From Streptomyces sp. MMG1121 (GTDB lineage Bacteria; Actinomycetota; Actinomycetes; Streptomycetales; Streptomycetaceae), in NCBI RefSeq assembly GCF_001280015.1, contig NZ_LGDV01000085.1, forward strand, positions 186,001-250,000: DNA of 64,000 nucleotides. The letters are read 5' to 3'. Made by a program: the position numbers and the translations under genes. Position 1 is the stretch's first letter. Every line of letters begins with the position of its first letter. Of this stretch, positions 49,976-58,336 are shown one piece after another. The notes below the pieces were generated by a model. The model ran no database searches, was not told where the DNA came from, and saw nothing but the letters and a program-made list of their open reading frames with translations.

Positions 49976-50724
49976 GCGAAGGCCCCGACCTCGACCCCGG
50001 CCGCCTGCAGGGCCGCGCGCACCCGGGCGGCGATCCGGGCCGCGCCCGGGGTGTCGCCATGCACACACAGGGAGCGGGCGGCCACCGGCACGGTCGTACC
50101 GTCCACGGCCTCGACGGCGCCGTCCACCGCGAACGCCAGCGCGCGCCGGACCACCGCGTCCTCGTCGCTCACCACGGCGCCCGGCTCGCGGCGCGGCACG
50201 AGCGTGCCCGCGGGCGTGTAGGCACGGTCGGCGAAGGCTTCGGGTACGGCCGTCAGGCCCGCGTCCGCGGCGGCGGCGAGCAGCCGTGACCCGGGCAGGC
50301 CGAGCACCGGCAGCGTCCCGCCGGCCAGTTTCACGCCCGCGACCACGGCCGCGGCCTGGTCGGCGTCGTGCACGGTGCGGTTGTAGAGCGCGCCGTGCGG
50401 CTTGACGTACGCCACCTCGGCACCGGCCGCCTGGGCGAAGACGCGCAGTGCCCCGATCTGGTAGGCCGTCTCGGCCGCCAGTTCGTCGCCGGGCACGTCC
50501 ATGGCGCGCCGGCCGAAGCCGGCCAGATCACGGTAGGAGACCTGGGCGCCGATCCGTACGCCGCGCTCGGCGGCGAGGTCGCAGACGCGGCGCATCACGC
50601 TGGGGTCGCCCGCGTGGAAGCCGCAGGCGACGTTGGCGCTGGTCACGACGGAGAGCAGGGCGTCGTCGTCGGTGAGGGTCCAGCGGCCGAAGCCCTCACC
50701 GAGGTCCGCGTTGAGGTCGATCAC
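49972..50724 (-). CDS. pxpA: 5-oxoprolinase subunit A (LamB/YcsF)
   Basis: 250 residues from GTG 50724, giving the canonical start VIDLNADLGEGFG. Further signatures: SANVACGFHAGDPSVM, GAQVSYRDLAGFGRR, AYVKPHGALYN and SLCVHGDTPGA, the metal/substrate residues of the LamB/YcsF family. A -10-like TACGTT ends 6 nt before the GTG and no ribosome site is visible, so the transcript is probably leaderless. First gene of pxpABC, divergent from the pcp operon. Confidence 0.93.
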   Translation of the reverse strand: MIDLNADLGEGFGRWTLTDDDALLSVVTSANVACGFHAGDPSVMRRVCDLAAERGVRIGAQVSYRDLAGFGRRAMDVPGDELAAETAYQIGALRVFAQAAGAEVAYVKPHGALYNRTVHDADQAAAVVAGVKLAGGTLPVLGLPGSRLLAAAADAGLTAVPEAFADRAYTPAGTLVPRREPGAVVSDEDAVVRRALAFAVDGAVEAVDGTTVPVAARSLCVHGDTPGAARIAARVRAALQAAGVEVGAFA

Positions 50725-50730
50725 CTTCCG

Positions 50731-50760
50731 AACGTAGTCGATTGTTGAACGATCCGACAA
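50731..50760 (-). promoter_or_regulatory. pxpA promoter with operator in its spacer
   Basis: On the minus strand: TTGTCG (50760-50755), 18-bp spacer, TACGTT (50736-50731), then 6 nt to the GTG. The spacer carries operator copy 1 (GATTGTTGAACGATCC on the plus strand, 50740-50755), 14 of 16 bases identical to copy 2. Confidence 0.65.
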
Positions 50761-50785
50761 GACATCGATTTTTCTGCTCCAACCC

Positions 50786-50815
50786 TTGTTCGATCGTTCA
50801 ACGATCCCCTAGGGT
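50786..50815 (+). promoter_or_regulatory. promoter of the DUF969-DUF979-pcp operon with operator in its spacer
   Basis: TTGTTC (50786-50791), 18-bp spacer, TAGGGT (50810-50815). The spacer is filled by operator copy 2, GATCGTTCAACGATCC (50792-50807), with inner arms GATCGT-N3-ACGATC. Same geometry as the divergent pxpA promoter. Confidence 0.7.
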
Positions 50816-50898
50816 CCGTGCATCCATCCACGGACCCGGAACCCCGGATCCGCGTCGCCCGGGCGTCCTGCCCCGTCACGCGTGAAGAAGGCCGCCGC

Positions 50899-51618
50899 AT
50901 GATCGTTCTCCTCGGCGTGGTCGTGGTGATCCTCGGATTCGTCACGCGCCGCAATCCCGTCCTCGTCGTGGGCGTCGCCGGTGTCTTCACCGGGCTGATC
51001 GGCGGGATGGACCCGCGGGAGGTCCTCGCGGCCTTCGGCCGGTCCTTCGCCGACAGCCGCTCGGTCACCGTCTTCGCCGTCGTCCTGCCGGTGATCGGCC
51101 TGCTGGAGCGCTACGGCCTGCGCGAACAGGCCCGCCGGCTCATCGGCCGGCTGGCCGGCCTCAGCGCCGGCCGGTTCCTCGCCGTCTATCTGCTGGTCCG
51201 TCAGATCACCGCGGCCTTCGGCCTCAACAGCATCGGCGGTCCCGCGCAGACCGTACGGCCGCTCGTCGCGCCCATGGCCGAGGCCGCCGCCGAACGCACG
51301 ACGGGCGCCGCGCTGCCCGACCGCCTGCGCGAGAAGGTGCGCTCCTACGCCGCGTCCGCCGACACCGTGGGCCTCTTCTTCGGCGAGGACTGCTTCATCG
51401 CGATCGGCTCGATCCTGCTGATCACCGGCTTCGTGAACTCGACGTACCACCAGAGTCTCGAACCCACCCAGCTGGCCCTGTGGGCGGTCCCGCTCGCCGT
51501 GTGCGCCTTCCTCGTCCACGGCGCCCGACTGCTGCTCCTGGACCGGCAGTTGCAGCGGGAGATGGCACTCGCCCACGCCGAACACGAGCTGCCGCTGCCG
51601 AAGGGAACCGACAAGTGA
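50899..51618 (+). CDS. DUF969 membrane protein, putative 5-oxoproline permease subunit
   Basis: 239 residues from ATG 50899 (GAAGAAGG upstream; a GTG at 50818 would add an implausible charged extension). Hydrophobic start MIVLLGVVVVILGFVTRRNP, then VTVFAVVLPVIGLLERYGLR, FLAVYLLVRQITAAFGLNSI and GEDCFIAIGSILLITGFV, about five to six helices. DUF969 is nearly always paired with DUF979 and found beside pyrrolidone-carboxylate peptidase, hence the transport proposal. It overlaps the next gene by 4 nt. Confidence 0.85.
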   Translation: MIVLLGVVVVILGFVTRRNPVLVVGVAGVFTGLIGGMDPREVLAAFGRSFADSRSVTVFAVVLPVIGLLERYGLREQARRLIGRLAGLSAGRFLAVYLLVRQITAAFGLNSIGGPAQTVRPLVAPMAEAAAERTTGAALPDRLREKVRSYAASADTVGLFFGEDCFIAIGSILLITGFVNSTYHQSLEPTQLALWAVPLAVCAFLVHGARLLLLDRQLQREMALAHAEHELPLPKGTDK

Positions 51619-52589
51619 TCAAGGTCGAATGGCTCTACTGGCTGATGGGCCTCGTCTTCGTCGTCATGGCCGTGCAGATGGCCGCCGACCGCAGCAATCC
51701 CAGGCGCTGGACCTCCGCCGCCTTCTGGGGCCTGCTCGGGCTCACCTTCCCCTACGGCACCGGAGTCGCCAACGCCACGGCGCCGGGCGGCGGCTGGACC
51801 CTGCCCGCCGAACCGCTCGGCGTCGCCGTCCTCGCCCTCATCGTGCTCGCCGGCTTCAACTTCCTCGGCAAGGGCGAGCCCGTCACCAGCACCGCCGAGG
51901 AACGCGAGGCCTCCGCGAGCCGGCTCGGCAGCAAGATCTTCATCCCCGCGCTGACGATCCCGCTCGTCGCCATCGTGTGCGCCTCCCTGCTCGACACGTC
52001 CGGCCTGTTCGAGACGGGCAAGGCCACCCTCATCGGGCTCGGCCTCGGCTGCCTGGTCGCGCTCGTCGTCGGCATGCTGGTCACCGGCGAGCGCAAGCTG
52101 TCCGTACCGCTGCACTCCGGCCGCTCCATGCTGGAGGCGATGGGCTCCGCGCTGCTGCTGCCCCAGCTCCTCGCCGTCCTCGGCTCGATCTTCGCGCTGG
52201 CCGGGGTCGGCACCCAGGTCGGCAAGATCGTGCACGACGTCCTGCCGGACAACTCCACGTACCTCGCCGTGGTGGCGTACTGCGTCGGCATGTTCCTGTT
52301 CACCGTGATCATGGGCAACGCGTTCGCGGCGTTCCCGGTGATGACCGCGGCGATCGGCTGGCCGGTCCTGATCGAGCAGATGCACGGCGACGAGCCGGCG
52401 GTCCTCGCGATCGGCATGCTGGCCGGTTTCTCGGGAACGCTGTGCACCCCGATGGCCGCCAACTTCAACATCGTCCCGGCCACCCTGCTCGAACTGAAGG
52501 ACCAGTACGGCCCGATCAAGGCCCAGATCCCGACGGCGCTCGCGCTGCTGGTCTGCTCCACCGTGATCATGGCGCTCTGCGCGTTCTGA
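51615..52589 (+). CDS. DUF979 membrane protein, putative 5-oxoproline permease subunit
   Basis: 324 residues from GTG 51615, overlapping DUF969 by 4 nt. About eight to nine helices: LYWLMGLVFVVMAVQMA, AVLALIVLAGFNFLG, IFIPALTIPLVAIVCASLLD, LLPQLLAVLGSIFALAGVG and others. Conserved-looking polar residues in the membrane: IMGNAFAAFPVMTAAIGWP and GFSGTLCTPMAANFNIVPA. The split-permease layout (DUF969+DUF979) resembles small-acid transporters. Function inferred from neighbours. Confidence 0.85.
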   Translation: MIKVEWLYWLMGLVFVVMAVQMAADRSNPRRWTSAAFWGLLGLTFPYGTGVANATAPGGGWTLPAEPLGVAVLALIVLAGFNFLGKGEPVTSTAEEREASASRLGSKIFIPALTIPLVAIVCASLLDTSGLFETGKATLIGLGLGCLVALVVGMLVTGERKLSVPLHSGRSMLEAMGSALLLPQLLAVLGSIFALAGVGTQVGKIVHDVLPDNSTYLAVVAYCVGMFLFTVIMGNAFAAFPVMTAAIGWPVLIEQMHGDEPAVLAIGMLAGFSGTLCTPMAANFNIVPATLLELKDQYGPIKAQIPTALALLVCSTVIMALCAF

Positions 52590-52633
52590 CCCGTGCCGGC
52601 TCCTGCCCCTGTGTTCCTCGTGAAGGAAGTGCC

Positions 52634-53284
52634 ATGACCCGTGTGCTCGTCACCGGCTTCGCCCCCTTCGACGGCCAGAGTGTGAACCCGTCCTGGCAGG
52701 CGGCCTCGCTCGTGGCCGCCGAGCCGCCCGCGGGGCTCACGGTCACCGCCACCGAACTGCCCTGTGTCTTCGGCGAGTCCGTCGAGGTACTGCGCGCGGC
52801 CGTCCGCGCCTCGGCCCCCGACCTGGTCCTGTGCCTGGGCCAGGCGGGCGGCCGCCCCGGTGTCACGGTCGAGCGCGTCGCCATCAACCTCGACGACGCG
52901 CGGATCCCCGACAACGCGGGCCGCAGGCCCGTCGACGAGCCCGTGGTCCCGGACGGCCCCGCCGCGTACTTCTCGTCCCTCCCCGTGAAGACCTGCGTCG
53001 CCGCCCTGCGCGCGGCCGGGGTCCCGGCCGCCGTCTCGCACACGGCCGGCACGTTCGTCTGCAACCACGTCGCGTACGGCCTCGGCCATCTCATCGCCAC
53101 CGAACTCCCGCACGTCCGGGGCGGTTTCGTGCACGTGCCGTGGGCGCCGGAGCAGATCACCGACGGCACCGCCCCGGCCCTGGAGCCCGCCACGGTCGCG
53201 CGCGGCCTGCGCGCCCTGCTGGGCGCCGCGGCCACCACCCCCGCCGGCCAGGACCTGAGGGTCACCGAGGGAGCCACCCACTGA
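52634..53284 (+). CDS. pcp: pyrrolidone-carboxylate peptidase (pyroglutamyl-peptidase I)
   Basis: 216 residues from ATG 52634, AAGGAAG upstream. Starts RVLVTGFAPFDGQSVNPSWQ, the family signature. Catalytic triad: Glu in GVTVERVAINLDDARIPDNAG (about residue 80), Cys in TAGTFVCNHVAYG (about 143) and His in GGFVHVPWAPEQ (about 167). It removes N-terminal pyroglutamate from peptides, supplying the substrate for PxpABC encoded divergently. Confidence 0.95.
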   Translation: MTRVLVTGFAPFDGQSVNPSWQAASLVAAEPPAGLTVTATELPCVFGESVEVLRAAVRASAPDLVLCLGQAGGRPGVTVERVAINLDDARIPDNAGRRPVDEPVVPDGPAAYFSSLPVKTCVAALRAAGVPAAVSHTAGTFVCNHVAYGLGHLIATELPHVRGGFVHVPWAPEQITDGTAPALEPATVARGLRALLGAAATTPAGQDLRVTEGATH

Positions 53285-54318
53285 TGCCGCTCACCGCCCA
53301 CGCGGCCCCCTTCGCCCGGATCGCCCTCGCGAACGTCATGCGGGAGTACCCCCACTCCCTGACCCATCTGATGACTTCACCGGACGAGGAGGTACGGCCG
53401 AGAGCCCTGCACCCCGCCTTCCACGGCGCCTACGACTGGCACTCCGCGGTCCATATGCACTGGCTGCTGGTCCGTCTGCTACGCCGCCACCCAGACGCGC
53501 CCGCCTTCCCGGAGACCGCGCCGGCCCTGGCCGTCCTCGACCGGCACCTCACCTACGGGAACATCGCGACCGAGGCCGCCTACCTGCGGGCTCGCCCCTC
53601 CTTCGAGCGGCCGTACGGCTGGGCCTGGCTGATGGCGCTCGCCGCCGAATGCCGGGCGTACGGGGGTGCGGCAGGCGCCCGTTGGACCAAGGCCCTGGCA
53701 CCGGGAACCGCCGCCGTCGAAGCCCTGCTGGCCGAGTGGCTCCCCAAGGCCACGTATCCCGTGCGCCACGGCAACCACCCCAACAGCGCCTTCGCCCTCG
53801 GGCTCCTGCTCGACACGGGCGAGCTGTCCACCGCGACAGCCGAGGCCGTACGACAGCGTCTGCTGGCCTGGTTCGCCGACGACCACGACGCTCCCGTGCA
53901 CTGGGAACCCTCCGGCCAGGACTTCCTGTCCCCGGCGCTGACCGAGGCGGACGCGATGCGCAGGGTGCTGGACGCGGGGCGGTTCGCGCGGTGGCTCGAC
54001 GGCTTCCTGCCCGCGCTGCGCACCGGCGCGCCCTGCCCGCCGCTTGAGGTGCCCGCCGTCTCCGACCCCGCCGACCCGCAGATCGGCCACCTGCTGGGCC
54101 TCACCCTCAGCAAGGCGGCCGCGCTCCGCTCGATCGCCGGGGCACTGCCCGAGGGCCCGGTCCGCACCCGCCTGACGGAGGCGGCCGAGGCCCACCTGGC
54201 GGCCGGGCTGCCCGCCGTGACCCGCGACGACTTCACGACGGGCCACTGGCTGGCCACCTTCGCCGTGCTCGCCCTGAACGCCGGATCCGGTCCCGCCCGG
54301 GTCCCCGCGTCCGGCTAA
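53284..54318 (+). CDS. DUF2891 protein of the pyroglutamate locus
   Basis: 344 residues from ATG 53284; the start shares one base with the pcp stop (TGATG), so translation is coupled. All-helical appearance with LHPAFHGAYDWHSAVHMHWL (His-rich, residues about 42-61), ARPSFERPYGWAWLMALA, YPVRHGNHPNSAFALGLLLD, EPSGQDFLSPALTEADAMRR and IGHLLGLTLSKA. The (alpha/alpha)-barrel-like look and the H/D/E motifs suggest a hydrolase or isomerase, but no activity is known to me. Its coupling to pcp implies a role in pyroglutamyl or peptide metabolism. Confidence 0.85.
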   Translation: MPLTAHAAPFARIALANVMREYPHSLTHLMTSPDEEVRPRALHPAFHGAYDWHSAVHMHWLLVRLLRRHPDAPAFPETAPALAVLDRHLTYGNIATEAAYLRARPSFERPYGWAWLMALAAECRAYGGAAGARWTKALAPGTAAVEALLAEWLPKATYPVRHGNHPNSAFALGLLLDTGELSTATAEAVRQRLLAWFADDHDAPVHWEPSGQDFLSPALTEADAMRRVLDAGRFARWLDGFLPALRTGAPCPPLEVPAVSDPADPQIGHLLGLTLSKAAALRSIAGALPEGPVRTRLTEAAEAHLAAGLPAVTRDDFTTGHWLATFAVLALNAGSGPARVPASG

Positions 54319-54863
54319 CGCCCGGCCGCGACCCGACGCACCACCGGACGCCACGACTCCAACGGCGCCGCCCGAAGACCCACCACCTTCCCCGCGTCAT
54401 CGGCGCGACGCAGGGCGACGGCCGACGCGAAGTCGGGATCCGCCTCGAAGGCGGCGACTTCCTGCGGGGTCATGGGTCCGCCCTGGCAGCCGAGTGTGCG
54501 GGCGCTCTCCGGTGACAGCACGAGCTGCGGGTCGGCCACCGCCAGATAGCGCTTGGCCGGGATGTGCGCGGCGACGAGCCGGGCGACCCGCGCCCCCAGG
54601 AGCCCCTCGACCGCCGTCGCGGCATGCCGGCCGTGCCCCTCCTCATCGGCGGGCACCAGGTAGTGGCCGATGTCGTGGACGAGCCCGGCCACCTGGAGTT
54701 CCTCGTCGTCCGGGTGGCGCTCGGCCAGCACGGCGGCGACCTGGAGACCGTGGTCGAGGATGTCCACGGGATCACCCGACCGGTCCGGCGTGTCCCAGAC
54801 ATCCTCGCAGTCGGCCAGCAGGGTCATGAGCGCGTCCACGGACGCTATGGGGTCGTACGTCAC
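54315..54863 (-). CDS. HD-domain phosphohydrolase
   Basis: 182 residues from GTG 54863 (a GTG at 54881 is possible). HD motifs in order: DILDHGLQVAAVLAE (first His), ELQVAGLVHDIGHYL (HD pair, about residue 66), and ARLVAAHIPAKRYLA (His). These are the metal ligands of small HD oxygenase/phosphodiesterase-like proteins (PhnZ-type fold). Its stop overlaps the DUF2891 stop by 4 nt in convergent orientation. Substrate unknown. Confidence 0.85.
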   Translation of the reverse strand: MTYDPIASVDALMTLLADCEDVWDTPDRSGDPVDILDHGLQVAAVLAERHPDDEELQVAGLVHDIGHYLVPADEEGHGRHAATAVEGLLGARVARLVAAHIPAKRYLAVADPQLVLSPESARTLGCQGGPMTPQEVAAFEADPDFASAVALRRADDAGKVVGLRAAPLESWRPVVRRVAAGR

Positions 54864-55001
54864 ACGGCCACACTGCCGCACTCGGGCGGACGGCCGGTGA
54901 CGTCAGGGTGTACGCCCGCTGCCCGGCGACGTTCGGGGCCGTCCCCGGGCAGGCGGGCTGAGCCGGGCGGGGGCCGGGCTGCCCCCGCCCGGCGGGGCGG
55001 G

Positions 55002-55514
55002 TCAGATGCCGAACGGGGCGGCGTAGCGGACGGTGCCGCTGGGCAGCGGATGGCCGTCGCCGAGGGCGAGGGCCATCAGTGCCTCGTCCGGAACATCGAT
55101 GCTGATGCCGATGCCGTGGGCCGAGGCCCGGGTGAAGCCGAAGCGCGGGTAGTACGCCGGATGTCCGAGCACGACGACGTACCGCTCGCCCAGGTCCCCG
55201 GCGGCCAAAAGGACGGCGCGTACGGCTGCCGTACCGGCGCCGGTGCGCTGGTGGGCGGGGCGTACGGCGACGGGCGCCAGACACAGAGCCGGGACGTCGT
55301 CGATGTGGCAACGGGTCAGCAGGGCGTGTCCGACCGGCGTGCCGTCGTCGTCGGTGCTGACGACGGACAGCCCCTCGATCCACGCGGCCGGGTCCCCGCG
55401 CAGGGCGTCGACGAGGTCGGCCTCCTCGGCGGTGGGGAACGCGGTCAGGTTGATCTCACGGACGGCGGAGATGTCGGTGCCGGTCTCGGCACGCGTGATC
55501 CAGTGGTGACGCAT
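55002..55514 (-). CDS. GNAT-family N-acetyltransferase
   Basis: 170 residues from ATG 55514. Acetyl-CoA motif A: LAPVAVRPAHQRTGAGTAAV (V.P..Q..G.G) at about 78-97, followed by VVVLGHPAYYPRFGFTRASA, the 'G.p.YY.rfGF' motif of the YhbS-like subgroup. The N-terminus resembles ARGREINLTAFPTAEEADLV-type sequences of that subgroup. The substrate could be an amino group on a small molecule or protein. Independent gene; a small ORF with a ribosome site lies upstream (55594-55659). Confidence 0.9.
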   Translation of the reverse strand: MRHHWITRAETGTDISAVREINLTAFPTAEEADLVDALRGDPAAWIEGLSVVSTDDDGTPVGHALLTRCHIDDVPALCLAPVAVRPAHQRTGAGTAAVRAVLLAAGDLGERYVVVLGHPAYYPRFGFTRASAHGIGISIDVPDEALMALALGDGHPLPSGTVRYAAPFGI

Positions 55515-55593
55515 GAGGGATGAGGTTCCGTTTCGCTGTGTTCGTACGGGGCCCCGCGGGCTCACGCTCCCGGCAAGGGCGGACAGAACGAGG

Positions 55594-55659
55594 TCAGGCC
55601 ACGGCCCGGGACGTGAGGGAGACCCGGGCACTGCGCAGGGTGGCCTCGAACGCGGTCAT
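55594..55659 (-). other. possible 21-codon upstream ORF before the GNAT gene
   Basis: ATG 55659 follows GGGAGG with 8-9 nt spacing and reads MTAFEATLRSARVSLTSRAV plus one Ala before TGA. It lies 80 bp upstream of the GNAT start on the same strand. It could be a leader peptide or chance; no regulatory hairpin was recognised. Confidence 0.3.
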
Positions 55660-55712
55660 CAACCCCACCTCCCCTGCTTCGCGGCTCCGGCTCACATACG
55701 AACCCGGGCAGT

Positions 55713-56353
55713 CTAGCGGGCCCGTTCCCTCGTCATCGCGGCGAGCCAGGCCTGGATGCCGGCCCGTCCAGGATGATCTCGATGGTGGCGGGCACCGTGC
55801 AGTCGACGTGCAGGCCGTCGGCGAACGTGTCCGTGAGGTCGTCCCGCGTCAGCCGGTGCGGGCCCGCGGTGCCGAGGGTCCGGGGCTCCCGGTCGCTGAA
55901 GCACAGCGGCAAGGAACGGCCGCCGGGGTGCAGCACCGCTCGCAGGCCCGCGGTGAAGGCCGGGCGGTCGTCCGGATCCGGCAGATGGAGCATGCCGCAG
56001 TCCAGCACCGTGTCGAACCGCTCCCCCAGGTCCGCCGGACTGCGTGCGTCGTGGTGCGGAAACCGGGCGTGGGCGCAGTACCGACGCGCCTTGTCCCCGG
56101 TGGTGCGCGGAGCGGTGGCCGCAAGGTCGATGCCGGTCGCGTCGAGGCCGAGGCCGGCGCACATGAGCACGTGCTCCCCGGTCCCGCAGCCGACGTCCAG
56201 GACCCGTCCCCGGACGGCGCCGGACCGGGCGAGGCCGAGAAAGGCCGACGGGGGGTGTCCGCTCCCCCAGGGCGGGCGGACGGTGTACGGGTCGTCCGGC
56301 CACTGCCAGGGGTGCGCGGCGTCCGCGGCGCCACGCGAGGCGGGTCCGGTCAT
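55713..56353 (-). pseudogene. SAM-dependent methyltransferase with a late frameshift
   Basis: From ATG 56353 the frame reads through motif I VLDVGCGTGEHVLMCAGLGL, GIDLA, FDTVLDCGMLHL and LHPGGRSLPLCFSD, all normal. After TIEIILDG it runs to GPASRPGSPR and stops at 55733. In the neighbouring frame the sequence continues AGIQAWLAAMTRERAR and stops at 55713, which is the expected family C-terminus. One missing G in the GGG run at about 55763-55766 explains this. Either a recent mutation or a sequencing error; the catalytic domain is intact. Confidence 0.75.
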
Positions 56354-56521
56354 GCCCACGGCCTTCCCGCGCTGCCGCCGCACGGAGCCGTCCCCGGGTT
56401 CCCGTGCCGGCAACGCCCGGTCCATCGACCGTAGCGCCGGACCGGACGGTCCCGGCTCGGCGCCGGGGCTGCGACGCGCACGGCCGTGTACGACCTCCCG
56501 GCGCTCGCGGCGGCTCCGACC

Positions 56522-57142
56522 CTACGAGCCGAGCAGCGGGCGCAGCGCTCCCTCGCGCAGCCGGTCCACCAAGGGTGGCGCGAAGCGGCGTGCCACGAGG
56601 ATCCCGACGAGGGCGACGACGCTGCCGACCAGGGCTCCCACCGCGACGTCGTGCGGGTAGTGGGCACCGACGTAGACGCGTGAGGCCGCCATCACGACGG
56701 CTGCGAGCAGGGCGACGGAACCGAGCCACCGGTTGAGGAGGACGAGTGCCACCGCGAAGGCGAAGGCGACGGTGGTGTGGTTGCTGGGAAAGGCGTAGTC
56801 GTCGGGGGCCGGGCACGCCTCGATGAGGAAGTCGTGGGGCAGCGCGCGGCACGGCCGCGGTTCCTGGAAGACGACCTTGATCCCGCTGTTGAGCACATAG
56901 GCGAGGACGACGACGAACGGCGTGGCCAGCACGGCGGCCATCGCGGCACTCCCCTGGCGCCGGGCCCGCCACCAGGCGATCAGCAGGAGCAGCACGAAGA
57001 CTGCGAAGCCGTACGTGCCGTACGCCGACGCGATCCCGTTCAGCCAGTGCGTGTGCCGGGCGAAGTCGGTGACCTCGGTGTACAGGCCGCCGTCGATGGC
57101 CGCGCCGTCGAGCGCCTGGGCAGTCGGGGAGGAAGTCGTCAT
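56522..57142 (-). CDS. PAP2-family membrane phosphatase
   Basis: 206 residues from ATG 57142. Five to six helices. The three phosphatase motifs: KVVFQEPRP (motif 1, about residue 90), FPSNHTTV (motif 2, PSNH for PSGH) and SRVYVGAHYPHD (motif 3). Probably acts on lipid phosphates such as undecaprenyl diphosphate or phosphatidic acid. An inverted-repeat operator-like sequence lies 105 bp upstream. Confidence 0.9.
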   Translation of the reverse strand: MTTSSPTAQALDGAAIDGGLYTEVTDFARHTHWLNGIASAYGTYGFAVFVLLLLIAWWRARRQGSAAMAAVLATPFVVVLAYVLNSGIKVVFQEPRPCRALPHDFLIEACPAPDDYAFPSNHTTVAFAFAVALVLLNRWLGSVALLAAVVMAASRVYVGAHYPHDVAVGALVGSVVALVGILVARRFAPPLVDRLREGALRPLLGS

Positions 57143-57246
57143 CAAGCGGATCTCCGGGCCGTGGTTCACGTGCGAGGTGCGCCCCAGAGAAGGCAGGGGG
57201 GCACCGAGTGGACGTACAGATGACTCGCAGCCGTCCGAAACATGAA

Positions 57247-57266
57247 CGTCTACAGGTACGTAGACG
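57247..57266. promoter_or_regulatory. operator-like inverted repeat upstream of the PAP2 gene
   Basis: Perfect 7-bp arms CGTCTAC / GTAGACG with a 6-bp spacer (AGGTAC). Size and symmetry suit a TetR-like dimer. No TetR gene is adjacent; the nearest regulator is the GntR gene at 59.6-60.4 kb. Confidence 0.5.
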
Positions 57267-57345
57267 CTATCAGGTGGAGATCGGTTCACTCACCGGGAGA
57301 TCCGGCAGCAGCTCCCCTGGGGCGGACGCCCGGTACCGCAGGCGG

Positions 57346-58332
57346 TCAGCCGTCGACGTCCGTGCGCAGGACCGCGCGCCGTCCGCGCAGCTCGCCCCGC
57401 TCCAGCCTGGCGTGCACGCCGGCGGCCGCGCTCAGCGGGAGCACCTCGATCCGGCGCGGGTGCAGGGCACCCCGGCCGAGCAGATCGTTGAGGTACCCGG
57501 CGGCCTCGGCGAGTTCGTCGGAGGTCGCGTGGGAGATCACGAACCCCACGACGGAGCGGTCGTTCATGTACAGCGGGCCGACGGGCAGCACGGGGCGGGT
57601 GCCGGCGCCGGCCAGCAGCACGATGCGGCCCCGCCGGGCGAGCAGCTCGACGGAGGTCTCCAGGTCGTTGACGCCGGCGGTGTCCAGGTAGAGGTCGACG
57701 CCCGACGGAGCCGCGGCGCGGATCCTCGCGGCCAGGTCCGGGGCACGGTAGTCGAACACCTCGGCCGCGCCCGACTCCGCACAGTACGACGCGTCGTGTG
57801 CGCCGGCCGTCGCGAGGACACGGGCGCCGGCCCGCGCCGCCATCGTCACCAGCGCACTGCCCACCTGGCCCGCGGCTCCCGCGACCACCACGGTCTCACC
57901 CACGCTCAGGCGCCCGTGCGTGAACAGCGCCAGGTACGCGGTCGCCCCCGGATGGAGGACCGCCACGGCGGCACAGGGGTCGACGCCGTCGGGCAGGTGG
58001 TACAGCCGGTCGGCCGCCACCACCGCCTGCTCCGCCGCCGCGCCCTGCCGGCCCTCGTGTCCGAGGCTGTTGCACCACACCCGTTCCCCGACCCGGAACC
58101 CGGTGACGCCGGGCCCCACCTCGGCCACCGTTCCGACCAGGTCGCGGCCGACGACGAAGGGGAAGGCCAGCTGGGTGGGGAAAAGCCCCGAACGGACGAA
58201 CGTGTCCACGTGGTTGACCGCCGTGGCCAGGACGTTCACCCGTACGTCGGTGGGACCGGGCACCGGTGCCGGCACCTCGCCGTACCGGATGACGTCGGCG
58301 GAACCCAGCTTCTCAATGTAGGCAGCACGCAT
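57346..58332 (-). CDS. zinc-independent quinone oxidoreductase/alcohol dehydrogenase-like MDR protein
   Basis: 328 residues from ATG 58332, 4 nt after the MFS stop. MDR superfamily: GroES-like N-terminus (AAYIEKLGSADVIRYGEVPA, VNHVDTFVRSGLFP), VVGRDLVGTVAEVGPGVTGF, then nucleotide motif VVVAGAAGQVGSALV (GxxGxxG, about residue 150). No Cys/His zinc ligands are seen, so a quinone reductase-type NADPH enzyme. Third gene of the GntR-MFS-oxidoreductase operon. Confidence 0.9.
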   Translation of the reverse strand: MRAAYIEKLGSADVIRYGEVPAPVPGPTDVRVNVLATAVNHVDTFVRSGLFPTQLAFPFVVGRDLVGTVAEVGPGVTGFRVGERVWCNSLGHEGRQGAAAEQAVVAADRLYHLPDGVDPCAAVAVLHPGATAYLALFTHGRLSVGETVVVAGAAGQVGSALVTMAARAGARVLATAGAHDASYCAESGAAEVFDYRAPDLAARIRAAAPSGVDLYLDTAGVNDLETSVELLARRGRIVLLAGAGTRPVLPVGPLYMNDRSVVGFVISHATSDELAEAAGYLNDLLGRGALHPRRIEVLPLSAAAGVHARLERGELRGRRAVLRTDVDG

Positions 58333-58336
58333 GACA

